Positions 1 to 5,895 of a stretch of 5,944 nucleotides of DNA are shown piece by piece. A program made the translations under genes and the position numbers. Under the pieces are notes generated by a model. That model was not told the DNA's origin, made no database searches, and worked only from the letters and a program-made list of their open reading frames with translations. The stretch is from Pseudomonadota bacterium (GTDB taxonomy: Bacteria; Bdellovibrionota_B; Oligoflexia; Oligoflexales; JAPPIL01): positions 307-6,250 of the forward strand of contig JAPPIL010000149.1 of the NCBI GenBank assembly GCA_028877195.1, in the 5' to 3' direction. Each line of letters opens with the position of its first letter. The first letter of the stretch is position 1.

Positions 1-41
1 GTGCTAATGCAGATGCGATCAAGAGATGCTTGCATGCCTAG
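1..41 (+). CDS. rpmI: Ribosomal protein L35, C-terminal end only (partial)
   Basis: The reading frame that enters at the window edge reads ANADAIKRCLHA and stops at TAG (39-41). This resembles the short basic tail of bacterial L35, which commonly ends in a -KR-x-LP-like or -CLPYA-like segment. The stop lies 33 bp before rplT, which is the usual rpmI-rplT arrangement. Only 12 residues are visible, so the call rests mainly on position. L35 is a small protein of the 50S subunit. Confidence 0.75.
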   Translation, partial: ANADAIKRCLHA

Positions 42-66
42 AATTTACCTAGAATATCGGTAGGAG
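37..66 (+). promoter_or_regulatory. rplT Shine-Dalgarno and short leader with repeated CCTAGAAT
   Basis: TAGGAG at 61-66 lies 8 nt before the rplT ATG and fixes that start. The 8-mer CCTAGAAT occurs at 37-44 and again at 48-55. Either CCTA could pair with the TAGG of the ribosome-binding site, giving a weak 4-bp hairpin that might modulate rplT translation. The ribosome-binding site is clear; the pairing is only a possibility. Confidence 0.6.
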
Positions 67-74
67 ATTAGCTC

Positions 75-428
75 ATGAGTAGGGTGAAAAGAGGATTTAC
101 GGCACGCAGGCGACGCAAGAAGGTAATGCTTGCGGCACGAGGCTTTCGTGGTGCTCGGCATCGCACTTTGCGGGGCGCTATACAGGTTTTGCGACGCGGC
201 ATGGCTTATGCTTATCGCGACCGACGCGTCAAGAAACGCACTTTTCGTCGCCTCTGGATAGTCAAAATCAACGCTGCGGCGCGAGCGTTAGGCATGAAGT
301 ATTCGCAATTCATCCACAAACTAAACCAGCAAGGCATCAAAATCGACCGCAGTGTATTAGCAGATATGGCTGTTACCGACCCGCACGCATTCAACAAATT
401 ACTTGAAAGTGTGAAGGCAGGAAAATAA
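75..428 (+). CDS. rplT: 50S ribosomal protein L20
   Basis: L20 binds 23S rRNA early in assembly of the large ribosomal subunit. In E. coli it also represses its own operon. The 117-residue product has the normal family length. It starts MSRVKRG and has a very basic N-terminal extension (residues 4-31) that would thread into the rRNA. The L20 signature KRTFRRLWIVKINAAAR is at residues 54-70. The C-terminal globular part contains IDRSVLADMAV (90-100). The ATG has a good ribosome-binding site (TAGGAG, 8-nt spacing). It follows rpmI by 33 bp. The pheST genes that often come next in proteobacteria are absent; leucine tRNAs follow instead. Confidence 0.98.
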   Translation: MSRVKRGFTARRRRKKVMLAARGFRGARHRTLRGAIQVLRRGMAYAYRDRRVKKRTFRRLWIVKINAAARALGMKYSQFIHKLNQQGIKIDRSVLADMAVTDPHAFNKLLESVKAGK

Positions 429-436
429 ACAATGCA

Positions 437-538
437 CAATGTTTTCCACATTGAGCAAGCACAAATACTTACACTAAACACTTATATTTCAATGACTTAT
501 ATTTGACAAAGGTTTTACACATAGCCGATGTGGAAAAC
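437..538. promoter_or_regulatory. Cluster of three DnaA-box-like 9-mers around an AT-rich direct repeat
   Basis: Three 9-mers fit the relaxed E. coli DnaA-box pattern TTWTNCACA: TTTTCCACA at 442-450 (plus), TTTTACACA at 513-521 (plus) and TTTTCCACA on the minus strand at 529-537. The first and third form an 11-bp perfect inverted repeat (441-451 with 528-538). Between them is AT-rich DNA with the 10-mer ACTTATATTT repeated at 480-489 and 495-504, a 15-bp period. This could be a DnaA-responsive control region for the tRNA genes, a DnaA titration site, or part of a replication origin. It could also be the operator of another protein. No dnaA, dnaN or other usual origin-marker gene is visible. 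Confidence 0.4.
503..532 (+). promoter_or_regulatory. Possible promoter of the tRNA-Leu pair (-35 only convincing)
   Basis: A perfect TTGACA lies at 503-508, about 36 bp before the first tRNA. At the expected -10 distance there is only CGATGT or GATGTG (526-532), a poor match. Two DnaA-box-like sites fall between this -35 and the tRNA, so a factor bound there would be positioned to affect initiation. The two tRNAs are probably co-transcribed, since they are 3 bp apart. Confidence 0.3.
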
Positions 539-544
539 TTTCGC

Positions 545-624
545 GGGGATGTGGTGGAATTGGTAGACACGCTAGACTTAGGATCTAGTGCTTCGGCGTG
601 AGAGTTCAAGTCTCTCCGTCCCCA
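545..624 (+). tRNA. tRNA-Leu, anticodon UAG
   Basis: A full class II cloverleaf can be drawn. The acceptor stem GGGGATG (545-551) pairs with CGTCCCC (617-623, one G-U). The anticodon stem CTAGA/TCTAG (572-576, 584-588) carries loop CTTAGGA with anticodon TAG at 579-581. There is a long variable arm (589-599) with a TTCG loop. The T arm is GAGAG-TTCAAGT-CTCTC (600-616). The discriminator is A624, as expected for leucine. CCA is not encoded (TAG follows), so it must be added by nucleotidyltransferase. It reads CUN codons. Confidence 0.97.
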
Positions 625-627
625 TAG

Positions 628-711
628 GCTTCGGTGGCGGAACTGGTAGACGCGGAGGACTCAAAATCCTTTGGTAGCAATACCGTGTGAGTTCAACTCT
701 CACCCGAAGCA
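628..711 (+). tRNA. tRNA-Leu, anticodon CAA
   Basis: The acceptor stem GCTTCGG (628-634) pairs perfectly with CCGAAGC (704-710). The anticodon stem is 655-659 with 667-671, loop CTCAAAA, anticodon CAA at 662-664. The variable arm is long, as in leucine tRNAs. The T arm is GTGAG-TTCAACT-CTCAC (687-703) and the discriminator is A711. CCA is not encoded. It begins 3 bp after the UAG tRNA, so the two are almost certainly processed from one transcript. It reads UUG. Confidence 0.97.
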
Positions 712-918
712 TTAGTCGCACTCGGTTTGTTCTTCCTGCTTCTTCTTCAGAATATACTTATACCAACTGATGCTTTGGTCTATCAGCCAACGATTGGCGG
801 TAAAGTGTGTGGGTGGGATTTGTTCCTCACAAAAACAAATGAACTCATCAAGCGTTCCTGATGAATTTGTTTTCACCCACTCCTTAACCGACCGCTTGAA
901 TTTATTTGGATCAAACAC
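712..918 (-). CDS. Small hypothetical protein, 68 residues, GTG start
   Basis: I do not recognise the function. The product is hydrophilic and looks protein-like, with aromatic residues spaced as in helices: FKRSVKEWVK at 7-16, a CFCEEQIPP stretch at 28-36 and NRWLIDQSISWYKYILKKK at 42-60. A charged tail ends at D68. No signal peptide or membrane segment is visible. I chose GTG at 918 because GGGAG (926-930) lies 7 nt upstream. A longer form from TTG at 939 has no such support. The TAA stop (712-714) directly abuts the tRNA-Leu(CAA) 3' end, and the two are convergent. Its upstream region is shared divergently with lgt. The opposite strand is also open over much of this stretch, but that reading looks less like a protein. 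Confidence 0.6.
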   Translation of the reverse strand: MFDPNKFKRSVKEWVKTNSSGTLDEFICFCEEQIPPTHFTANRWLIDQSISWYKYILKKKQEEQTECD

Positions 919-991
919 GACTCTGCTCCCTGTTACCAACCAATATCCATGTCTCGGCAGTTGGCAAGGAGAGCTTTATGTAATTACAAGG

Positions 992-1021
992 TTGTCCGCA
1001 TCCCTATCCCTACATTAGGAT
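992..1021 (+). promoter_or_regulatory. Candidate promoter for the lgt-map-mutase operon
   Basis: TTGTCC (992-997) and TAGGAT (1016-1021) are 18 bp apart, each matching four of six sigma-70 consensus bases. They lie about 50 bp before lgt in the otherwise featureless 150-bp gap between the divergent small gene and lgt. The matches are modest. Confidence 0.3.
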
Positions 1022-1059
1022 ATAGTTGTGCTGATATGTGAATGCTGACAAATTTTATC

Positions 1060-1065
1060 AGGTGA
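1060..1065 (+). promoter_or_regulatory. lgt ribosome-binding site
   Basis: AGGTGA lies just before the ATG at 1069 and supports that start. It is the only clear Shine-Dalgarno site in the three-gene operon. Confidence 0.65.
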
Positions 1066-1068
1066 TAT

Positions 1069-1857
1069 ATGCACGAATACTTTGTTTGGGACATTGATCC
1101 AGTTATTTATGGCATCGGCTTCCTAAAAATCCGCTGGTATAGCCTGATGTTCATCATCAGTTTTGTCGTCGGCTATCATATCGTGCGCAAAATGTTCCGA
1201 GATGAAGGGCAAAATCCAGAGACCGTATCGAGTTTACTTACCTACGCCATTCTCGGTGTGATTATCGGAGCAAGACTAGGGCATGTGCTGTTCTACTCGC
1301 CAGGTTTTTACTTTAGCAATCCTCTAGAGATACTGATGGTTTGGAAGGGCGGATTAGCTAGTCATGGCGGCGGTATAGGCATTATCACCGCGGTGTTGCT
1401 TTTCTGTCGGCGCTTCAAGCTAAATTTCCTCTGGCTGTTGGATCGAATTGCTCCTCCCACCGCACTGCTGTGTGGACTCGTGCGGATTGGCAATTTTTTC
1501 AACTCCGCAATCTACGGCAAACCAACCGATGTCGCTTGGGCAGTGGTATTCAAGCGCACTGACCCGATGCTTCTCCCACGCCACCCAACCCAACTGTATG
1601 AATCATTATCTTATTTACTTGTCTTTGCGGTGTTGTGTATCTTGTATTGGGGCACAAACAGTAAGGAGCAGCGCGGCCGATTGTGGGGCATCCTGCTGGT
1701 AGCAGTTACAGCTGCTCGTTTCAGTATTGAGTTTCTCAAGGAAAACCAAGCCAGCTTTGAACAGTCGATGTTTTTAAATATGGGGCAACTGTTGAGCGTG
1801 CCGTTCTTTTTTCTTGGCTGGGTATTGATCTTTAGAAATAAATTCAAAAGCACTTGA
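1069..1857 (+). CDS. lgt: Prolipoprotein diacylglyceryl transferase
   Basis: Lgt moves diacylglycerol from phosphatidylglycerol onto the lipobox cysteine of prolipoproteins, the first step of lipoprotein maturation in the cytoplasmic membrane. The 262-residue product has the usual length and about seven hydrophobic segments. Family motifs are present: IRWYSLM near 21-27, the HGG motif at H99-G101, RIGNFFNS from R139, RHPTQLYE at 171-178, RFSIEF (R217, E221) and MGQLLSVP at 238-245. The start (VWDIDP) and the ENQ-x-SFEQS segment recall Bacteroidota Lgt. The position equivalent to E. coli E151, normally Glu in the N-x-E-x-x-G motif, is Ala147 here (codon GCA). It ends with tandem stops TGA TAG, 10 bp before map. 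Confidence 0.96.
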   Translation: MHEYFVWDIDPVIYGIGFLKIRWYSLMFIISFVVGYHIVRKMFRDEGQNPETVSSLLTYAILGVIIGARLGHVLFYSPGFYFSNPLEILMVWKGGLASHGGGIGIITAVLLFCRRFKLNFLWLLDRIAPPTALLCGLVRIGNFFNSAIYGKPTDVAWAVVFKRTDPMLLPRHPTQLYESLSYLLVFAVLCILYWGTNSKEQRGRLWGILLVAVTAARFSIEFLKENQASFEQSMFLNMGQLLSVPFFFLGWVLIFRNKFKST

Positions 1858-1867
1858 TAGCATAACC

Positions 1868-2626
1868 ATGATTACGCTAAAGACCGATGCTGAAATAGCA
1901 AAGATACGAATCTGTGGGCGACTGGTCGCAGATACACTACAAATGATTGAACGGCATGTTCGCCCTGGCATCAGCACTTTGGAACTGAATGACATCTGCC
2001 ACGACTACACGCTTGCCAATGCTGCTATCCCTGCTCCACTGAACTACAAAGGTTTTCCTAAATCTATCTGCACCTCTATCAATGATGTCATCTGTCATGG
2101 AATCCCTACCGACAAGGAGACCTTACAAGATGGCGACATCATCAATATCGACATCACCTCCATTCTTGACGGTTTCCACGCTGACAGTTCTAAAACATTC
2201 ATCGTTGGCAAACGGGCAACGGCAGAAGCAGAGGCAATCACCAACTGTGCGCGTGAATGCCTCTACCGCGGTATTGAGACCGTGCGTGCTGGCTCATACG
2301 TCGGCGACATCGGGGCTGCGATTGAAAAACATGCGCACAAGCATTCCTTCAGTGTTGTGCGGGATTTCGTTGGGCATGGTATTGGACGCATTTTTCACGA
2401 AGAACCGATGATCCCTCACTACGGTCGTAGAGGGAAGGGAGTTCGTCTTGTCGAAGGCATGGTCTTTACCATTGAGCCGATGATCAACGCAGGCAGTTGG
2501 AAGTCGCAAATTCTTGACGATGGTTGGACAGCGGTAACGATAGATGGCAGGTTGTCGGCGCAATTTGAGCATACCATTGCTATCGCTGCTGATGGTCATG
2601 TTGAAATCCTAACCGATGCTGGCTAA
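1868..2626 (+). CDS. map: Type I methionine aminopeptidase
   Basis: This enzyme removes the initiator methionine from nascent proteins once deformylated. The 252-residue product is the short, E. coli-like type Ia form without an N-terminal zinc extension. All five metal ligands are in place: D95 and D106, H170, E203 (TIEP) and E234 (FEHT). The catalytic histidines H77 (CHGIP) and H177 (FHEEP) are also present, so it should be active. The family core VGHGIGRIFHEEP starts at 168. The ATG follows the lgt stop by 10 bp without a clear Shine-Dalgarno, which suggests translation coupled to lgt. The last 11 bp overlap the start of the mutase gene. Confidence 0.97.
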   Translation: MITLKTDAEIAKIRICGRLVADTLQMIERHVRPGISTLELNDICHDYTLANAAIPAPLNYKGFPKSICTSINDVICHGIPTDKETLQDGDIINIDITSILDGFHADSSKTFIVGKRATAEAEAITNCARECLYRGIETVRAGSYVGDIGAAIEKHAHKHSFSVVRDFVGHGIGRIFHEEPMIPHYGRRGKGVRLVEGMVFTIEPMINAGSWKSQILDDGWTAVTIDGRLSAQFEHTIAIAADGHVEILTDAG

Positions 2627-4319
2627 ACGCATCCTTGCCGAAGCTCGTTACTGGGCGAGCAATGCGGTTTTCTCCGCAGCTTGCCGCGCTGAAGTTAACG
2701 CACTGTTGGCAAGCGGCAACGCGGACGAGTTGCGAGCACGGTTTCAGCACCCACTGCGGTTTGGCACGGGTGGCATGCGTGGTGTAGTGGGGTTTGGCAC
2801 GAGTAGACTCAACATCTACAATGTGCGACGATCTTCCTGTGCGGTGGGGCGTTATCTCCTGCGCAGTCATCAGCAGACACCAAGTATTATCATCTCTTAC
2901 GATACGCGTTTACATTCACGGCAGTTCGCAGTCGCAAGTTGTGAGGTGTTCGCGGCGTTAGGTATAGCAGTGCATTTGACGCAAGAGTGTCGCCCTGTGC
3001 CACTGTTGTCGTATGCGGTGCGCAAACTAAATTGCCAAGCAGGTGTCTGTATCACTGCCAGCCATAATCCACCCGATAACAATGGCTACAAGGTTTATTG
3101 GCAACATGGTGGACAAGTCGTTCCCCCGCACGATAAAGCGATTATGGACATCTATGATACACTCGTGCGCTATGAGGAAATTCCCCACATCCCCTATAGC
3201 CAAGCTTTACAAGCAGGGATGATAAAGGAGCATGGGCAAGAGCTTGATGAACATTACCTCAACACGCTAGCTGACCTCGCTCGCCGCACCCTGCCTGATG
3301 TGGCAGCAGTCTATACACCTCTGCATGGCACAGGCGCAACACTTGTGCCGCAAGCATTACAACAGCTTGGCTTTGGTAAGATTGTGGTTGTTGCTGCGCA
3401 AGCACCTGATGGTAATTTCCCCACTGTTGTTTCACCAAACCCTGAAAACCCGCAAGCATTGCGGCTGGCTGTTGCTGAAGCTGAAAAAATTGGCGCACAG
3501 TTGGTGCTTGGCAATGATCCTGATGCTGACCGTTTAGGGATGATGGTCAAGACGGACGATGGTTACAAGCACCTATCTGGCAATGAAATGGTTTGTGTGA
3601 TGTTAGAGATGCGACTTGCCACTTTACAGCGTGAAGATCGTTTGCCACCGCACGCTTTGGTGGTGCGCACGATAGTTACCAGCCGTATGGTTGATGCCAT
3701 CGCTACCAGCTACGGGGTTGAATGCCAAGCAACGCTGCCTGGCTTCAAATGGATCGGACAATTGATCGAAGATTATGAGCAAGGCAAGCGTGCGCCCTAC
3801 AAGCGTTTTATCTTTGGCTGTGAGGATAGCTACGGGCTGCTGGGCAGTGATGCTTTGCGCGATAAGGATGGTGTCGCCGCCTGTTGTTTAGCTTTGCAGA
3901 TTTCGTGTCAGTTGGAAGCCGCGGGCAAAACGTGGCATCAAATGCTAGAGGAGTTGTATGCCAAACATGGTTGGCATCAGCATAAAACACTCTCCTACCC
4001 TAACGACAAAGATGTCAGCTTGCTGGCAAAGTTGCGCCAAGAACCGACTTTGTTAGGGAAACTGCGATGGGTGGAAGATTATCGCACTGGTAGCCGCGAG
4101 TTATACGATGGTTGCACTACCAGCACGGCAAGAGAAGAACTGTCCTTGCCACGCAGCGATATTCTCCAACTGTATCTAACTGATGCGAGTATTGTAACGA
4201 TTAGACCTTCAGGCACAGAGCCGCTGCTAAAGTGTTACATCGCAGTTAAGGGGGCAAGCAAAGATGAATGCGATACCAAGACAGCAGAGCTTGTCGCTAA
4301 AATACAAGCACTGTTATAG
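2616..4319 (+). CDS. Phosphoglucomutase/phosphomannomutase (alpha-D-phosphohexomutase)
   Basis: The enzyme interconverts hexose 1- and 6-phosphates through a phosphoserine and a bound magnesium ion, feeding glycogen, cell-wall or nucleotide-sugar synthesis. The 567-residue product matches the PgcA-like branch (about 570-580 residues) rather than the shorter GlmM or ManB. Domain marks in order: FGTGGMRG (49-56), the phosphoserine loop TASHNP with S149, metal loop DPDADR (301-306), sugar-recognition loop GCEDSYG (401-407, with Asp where many members have a second Glu), and phosphate-binding RPSGTEP (530-536). All catalytic motifs are intact. Glucose 1-phosphate is the likely substrate, but mannose cannot be excluded. 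The ATG overlaps map by 11 bp with no clear Shine-Dalgarno, implying translational coupling. Confidence 0.93.
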   Translation: MLAKRILAEARYWASNAVFSAACRAEVNALLASGNADELRARFQHPLRFGTGGMRGVVGFGTSRLNIYNVRRSSCAVGRYLLRSHQQTPSIIISYDTRLHSRQFAVASCEVFAALGIAVHLTQECRPVPLLSYAVRKLNCQAGVCITASHNPPDNNGYKVYWQHGGQVVPPHDKAIMDIYDTLVRYEEIPHIPYSQALQAGMIKEHGQELDEHYLNTLADLARRTLPDVAAVYTPLHGTGATLVPQALQQLGFGKIVVVAAQAPDGNFPTVVSPNPENPQALRLAVAEAEKIGAQLVLGNDPDADRLGMMVKTDDGYKHLSGNEMVCVMLEMRLATLQREDRLPPHALVVRTIVTSRMVDAIATSYGVECQATLPGFKWIGQLIEDYEQGKRAPYKRFIFGCEDSYGLLGSDALRDKDGVAACCLALQISCQLEAAGKTWHQMLEELYAKHGWHQHKTLSYPNDKDVSLLAKLRQEPTLLGKLRWVEDYRTGSRELYDGCTTSTAREELSLPRSDILQLYLTDASIVTIRPSGTEPLLKCYIAVKGASKDECDTKTAELVAKIQALL

Positions 4320-4356
4320 ACGGGTGTTTGCGTTCATTCATCTTACAATACTAGGA
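4320..4356. other. Convergent intergenic gap
   Basis: Only 37 bp separate the stop codons of the mutase gene and the minus-strand ATPase gene. I see no strong hairpin followed by a T-run for either strand. A weak GGATC/GATCC pairing (4354-4358 with 4375-4379) reaches into the ATPase 3' end and is not a convincing terminator. Confidence 0.5.
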
Positions 4357-5523
4357 TCAGGCAAACAGTTCTGCGATCCCCTGTTGCCATGGCAACACCT
4401 TGACTCCCTCGATTTCAGTAGCGATACTTGTGCGGCAGAAGATATATGGCTGGCACATGCTAATGCCACGTGCCAAGCGTGCTAGTCTCCGCACAGCAGT
4501 TATGTCAGGGTCGGCGGTGGATTTTATCTCTATCGCTAAAGTTTTCTCGCCACGAGCAGCGATAAGATCAATTTCACTGCCATCAGCTGTTTTGAGATAT
4601 GATAACTGATAATCACTTTCGCTATAGGTATTAGCTTTGACGATTTCTATGATTACCCACTGTTCAAACAGACGACCAAATTCATACGTGCCATCTATTA
4701 TGTTAGCTTTCAAGCTCTGTGTTGCTGCCCGCACAACGCCCGTGTCAAAAAAGTAAAATTTTTGATGCTTGGCTTGGCGACGGCGCACACTGCGCTCAAA
4801 GGCAGGCAGGTAAAAACCAATCATCGTGTCTTCCAGTAAAGCAAAATAACGTTGGGCGGTGCGGGGTTCGATATGTGCTTGGCGTGATAGTTTAGCTACA
4901 TTCAAAATTGTTCCACTTGCTGCGGCTGCTGCTTCTAAAAAATAGCGAAACGGCTCAAGTCGTCTTGCTAACTGCTCGGCTTGGATCTCTTCACGCAGGT
5001 AGGTGTTGACATAGCTTGCTAGAAATCGCCGCCGCTCTTTGCTGTCGTGCCGCAAAGCAAAGGAACGTGGCAACGTTCCAAAGTTTAGGGCATCTTCCAG
5101 TTCAAAGTCAGCACCTAATTCTAACGCACTGAACGGATACAAGTTAAAGGTAATCGCTCGTCCTGCCAGCAGGTTGGCTGCGCCACGTCGCAGCTTAACG
5201 GTGCTTGATCCCGTCATGGCAAACTTAATTCCATGCTCCTCAATGCCAATATGTGCTATATCCAATAACTTTGGTAGACGCTGCACCTCGTCAATTATCA
5301 CCCAGCCATGCTGTTTATTCGCGCTGCGCAACTGTCGCCAATCCTCCAACAGCCTCTCTGGTCGTGTCGCATAGCGCATCTCCTGTTCAGGATGTAGCAA
5401 GTCTACCCAGAAATACTTGTCTGGTGGGAACTCCTTGCGCAGCAAAGTTGACTTGCCAGTGCCACGCGCCCCAAACAAGAAAAAACTCTGTGCTTTAGAG
5501 AGATTAACCGACCGATGGATCAT
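4357..5523 (-). CDS. AAA+ ATPase with DUF4143-type C-terminal domain
   Basis: A 388-residue member of the AAA_14/DUF4143 ATPases, a large family with no well-established function. Walker A is GARGTGKST (18-26), Walker B is VIIDEV (75-80), followed by the sensor-like MTGSS (103-107). After a helical, probably winged-helix middle (about 165-250), the C-terminal part has FFDTG (258-262) and then GSEIDLIA...AIEIKS (E317, D319, E332, K334). The latter resembles a PD-(D/E)xK nuclease-like core. I start at ATG 5523 because relatives begin M-x-x-R just before the SFFLFGARGTGKS segment. An in-frame ATG at 5574 would add 17 residues, with AAGGA only 2 nt upstream. It is convergent to the housekeeping operon and alone on its strand, as a late-acquired gene might be. 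Mobility is inference. Confidence 0.88.
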   Translation of the reverse strand: MIHRSVNLSKAQSFFLFGARGTGKSTLLRKEFPPDKYFWVDLLHPEQEMRYATRPERLLEDWRQLRSANKQHGWVIIDEVQRLPKLLDIAHIGIEEHGIKFAMTGSSTVKLRRGAANLLAGRAITFNLYPFSALELGADFELEDALNFGTLPRSFALRHDSKERRRFLASYVNTYLREEIQAEQLARRLEPFRYFLEAAAAASGTILNVAKLSRQAHIEPRTAQRYFALLEDTMIGFYLPAFERSVRRRQAKHQKFYFFDTGVVRAATQSLKANIIDGTYEFGRLFEQWVIIEIVKANTYSESDYQLSYLKTADGSEIDLIAARGEKTLAIEIKSTADPDITAVRRLARLARGISMCQPYIFCRTSIATEIEGVKVLPWQQGIAELFA

Positions 5524-5588
5524 AGTGCCTATATTACACCGTTTTTCGGACATAGCAAACAGTGGCTGATACATTATCCTTGCTGGTC

Positions 5589-5617
5589 ATATAAAGTTGA
5601 GCGCAACCCTATGTCTA
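5589..5617 (-). promoter_or_regulatory. Candidate promoter for the ATPase gene
   Basis: On the minus strand TAGACA (5612-5617) and TTATAT (5589-5594) are separated by exactly 17 bp. The -35 matches five of six consensus bases; the -10 is weaker. Transcription would begin near 5582, giving a leader of about 60 nt to ATG 5523, or 8 nt to ATG 5574. On the plus strand the same stretch holds a weaker TTGAGC (5597-5602) and TATCAG (5621-5626) pair that could serve tRNA-Leu(UAA), so divergent promoters may overlap. Confidence 0.4.
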
Positions 5618-5650
5618 TGCTATCAGTCTTCGTCATGCTCGCGGTTTGAA

Positions 5651-5735
5651 GGGGATATGGTGGAATTGGTAGACACAAGGGACTTAAAATCCCTTGGAGC
5701 TTGTCTCCGTGCCAGTTCAAGTCTGGCTATCCCCA
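5651..5735 (+). tRNA. tRNA-Leu, anticodon UAA
   Basis: The acceptor stem GGGGATA (5651-5657) pairs perfectly with TATCCCC (5728-5734). The anticodon stem AGGGA/TCCCT (5678-5682, 5690-5694) holds loop CTTAAAA with anticodon TAA at 5685-5687. There is a long variable arm. The T arm is GCCAG-TTCAAGT-CTGGC (5711-5727) and the discriminator is A5735. CCA is not encoded. Its D arm is nearly the same as in the UAG tRNA. It reads UUA and UUG. The repeat element described below begins at its last base. Confidence 0.97.
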
Positions 5736-5768
5736 TTATCGTTTCAAATAGAGTGCCCAAAGGCATTA

Positions 5769-5810
5769 TCGGATCAAGACAAGTGCCAAAAGGCACTTGT
5801 CTTGATCCGA
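5769..5810. repeat. Perfect 42-bp hairpin: 19-bp arms, AAAA loop
   Basis: TCGGATCAAGACAAGTGCC (5769-5787) and its exact complement (5792-5810) flank the loop AAAA (5788-5791). It would form a very stable stem in RNA or a DNA cruciform. No T-run follows, so it is not a standard intrinsic terminator, though it could protect or end the tRNA transcript. Confidence 0.95.
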
Positions 5811-5832
5811 GTAAACAGTCGCCGATAGGCGT
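5808..5832 (+). repeat. 25-bp repeat, copy 1
   Basis: CGAG then TAAACAGTCGCCGATAGGCG and T. The core CGCC-GATA-GGCG (5820-5831) can form a 4-bp hairpin. It differs from copies 2 and 3 only at 5811 (G for A). Confidence 0.9.
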
Positions 5833-5836
5833 ATTC

Positions 5837-5861
5837 CGAATAAACAGTCGCCGATAGGCGT
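5837..5861 (+). repeat. 25-bp repeat, copy 2
   Basis: Identical to copy 3 over 25 bp. It begins only 4 bp after copy 1. Core hairpin at 5849-5860. Confidence 0.9.
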
Positions 5862-5895
5862 ATAGAGACAACACCAAAAGGCACTCTATTTGAAA

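Noticed and set aside
437..453. rplT terminator (CAATG/CATTG hairpin)
   Set aside because: It has only five base pairs, is AT-rich and has no T-run after it. It overlaps a DnaA-box-like site.
700..725. Integration site of a mobile element at the tRNA-Leu(CAA) 3' end
   Set aside because: I found no direct repeat of the tRNA 3' end elsewhere in the window, and no integrase.
770..1018. Plus-strand open frame opposite the small minus-strand gene
   Set aside because: It has no clear ribosome-binding site, and the opposite frame has better start signals and composition.
3259..3550. Several open frames opposite or out of phase within the mutase gene
   Set aside because: They are shadows of a well-supported coding sequence with intact family motifs.
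5769..5810. Intrinsic terminator for the tRNA
   Set aside because: The stem is strong, but no T-run follows on either side. A role in ending transcription cannot be excluded.
5623..5877. Open frames on both strands over tRNA-Leu(UAA) and the repeat element
   Set aside because: They read straight through the tRNA (the plus frame gives the familiar spurious MVELVDTRDLKSLG peptide) and the repeats. They have no supporting ribosome-binding site.
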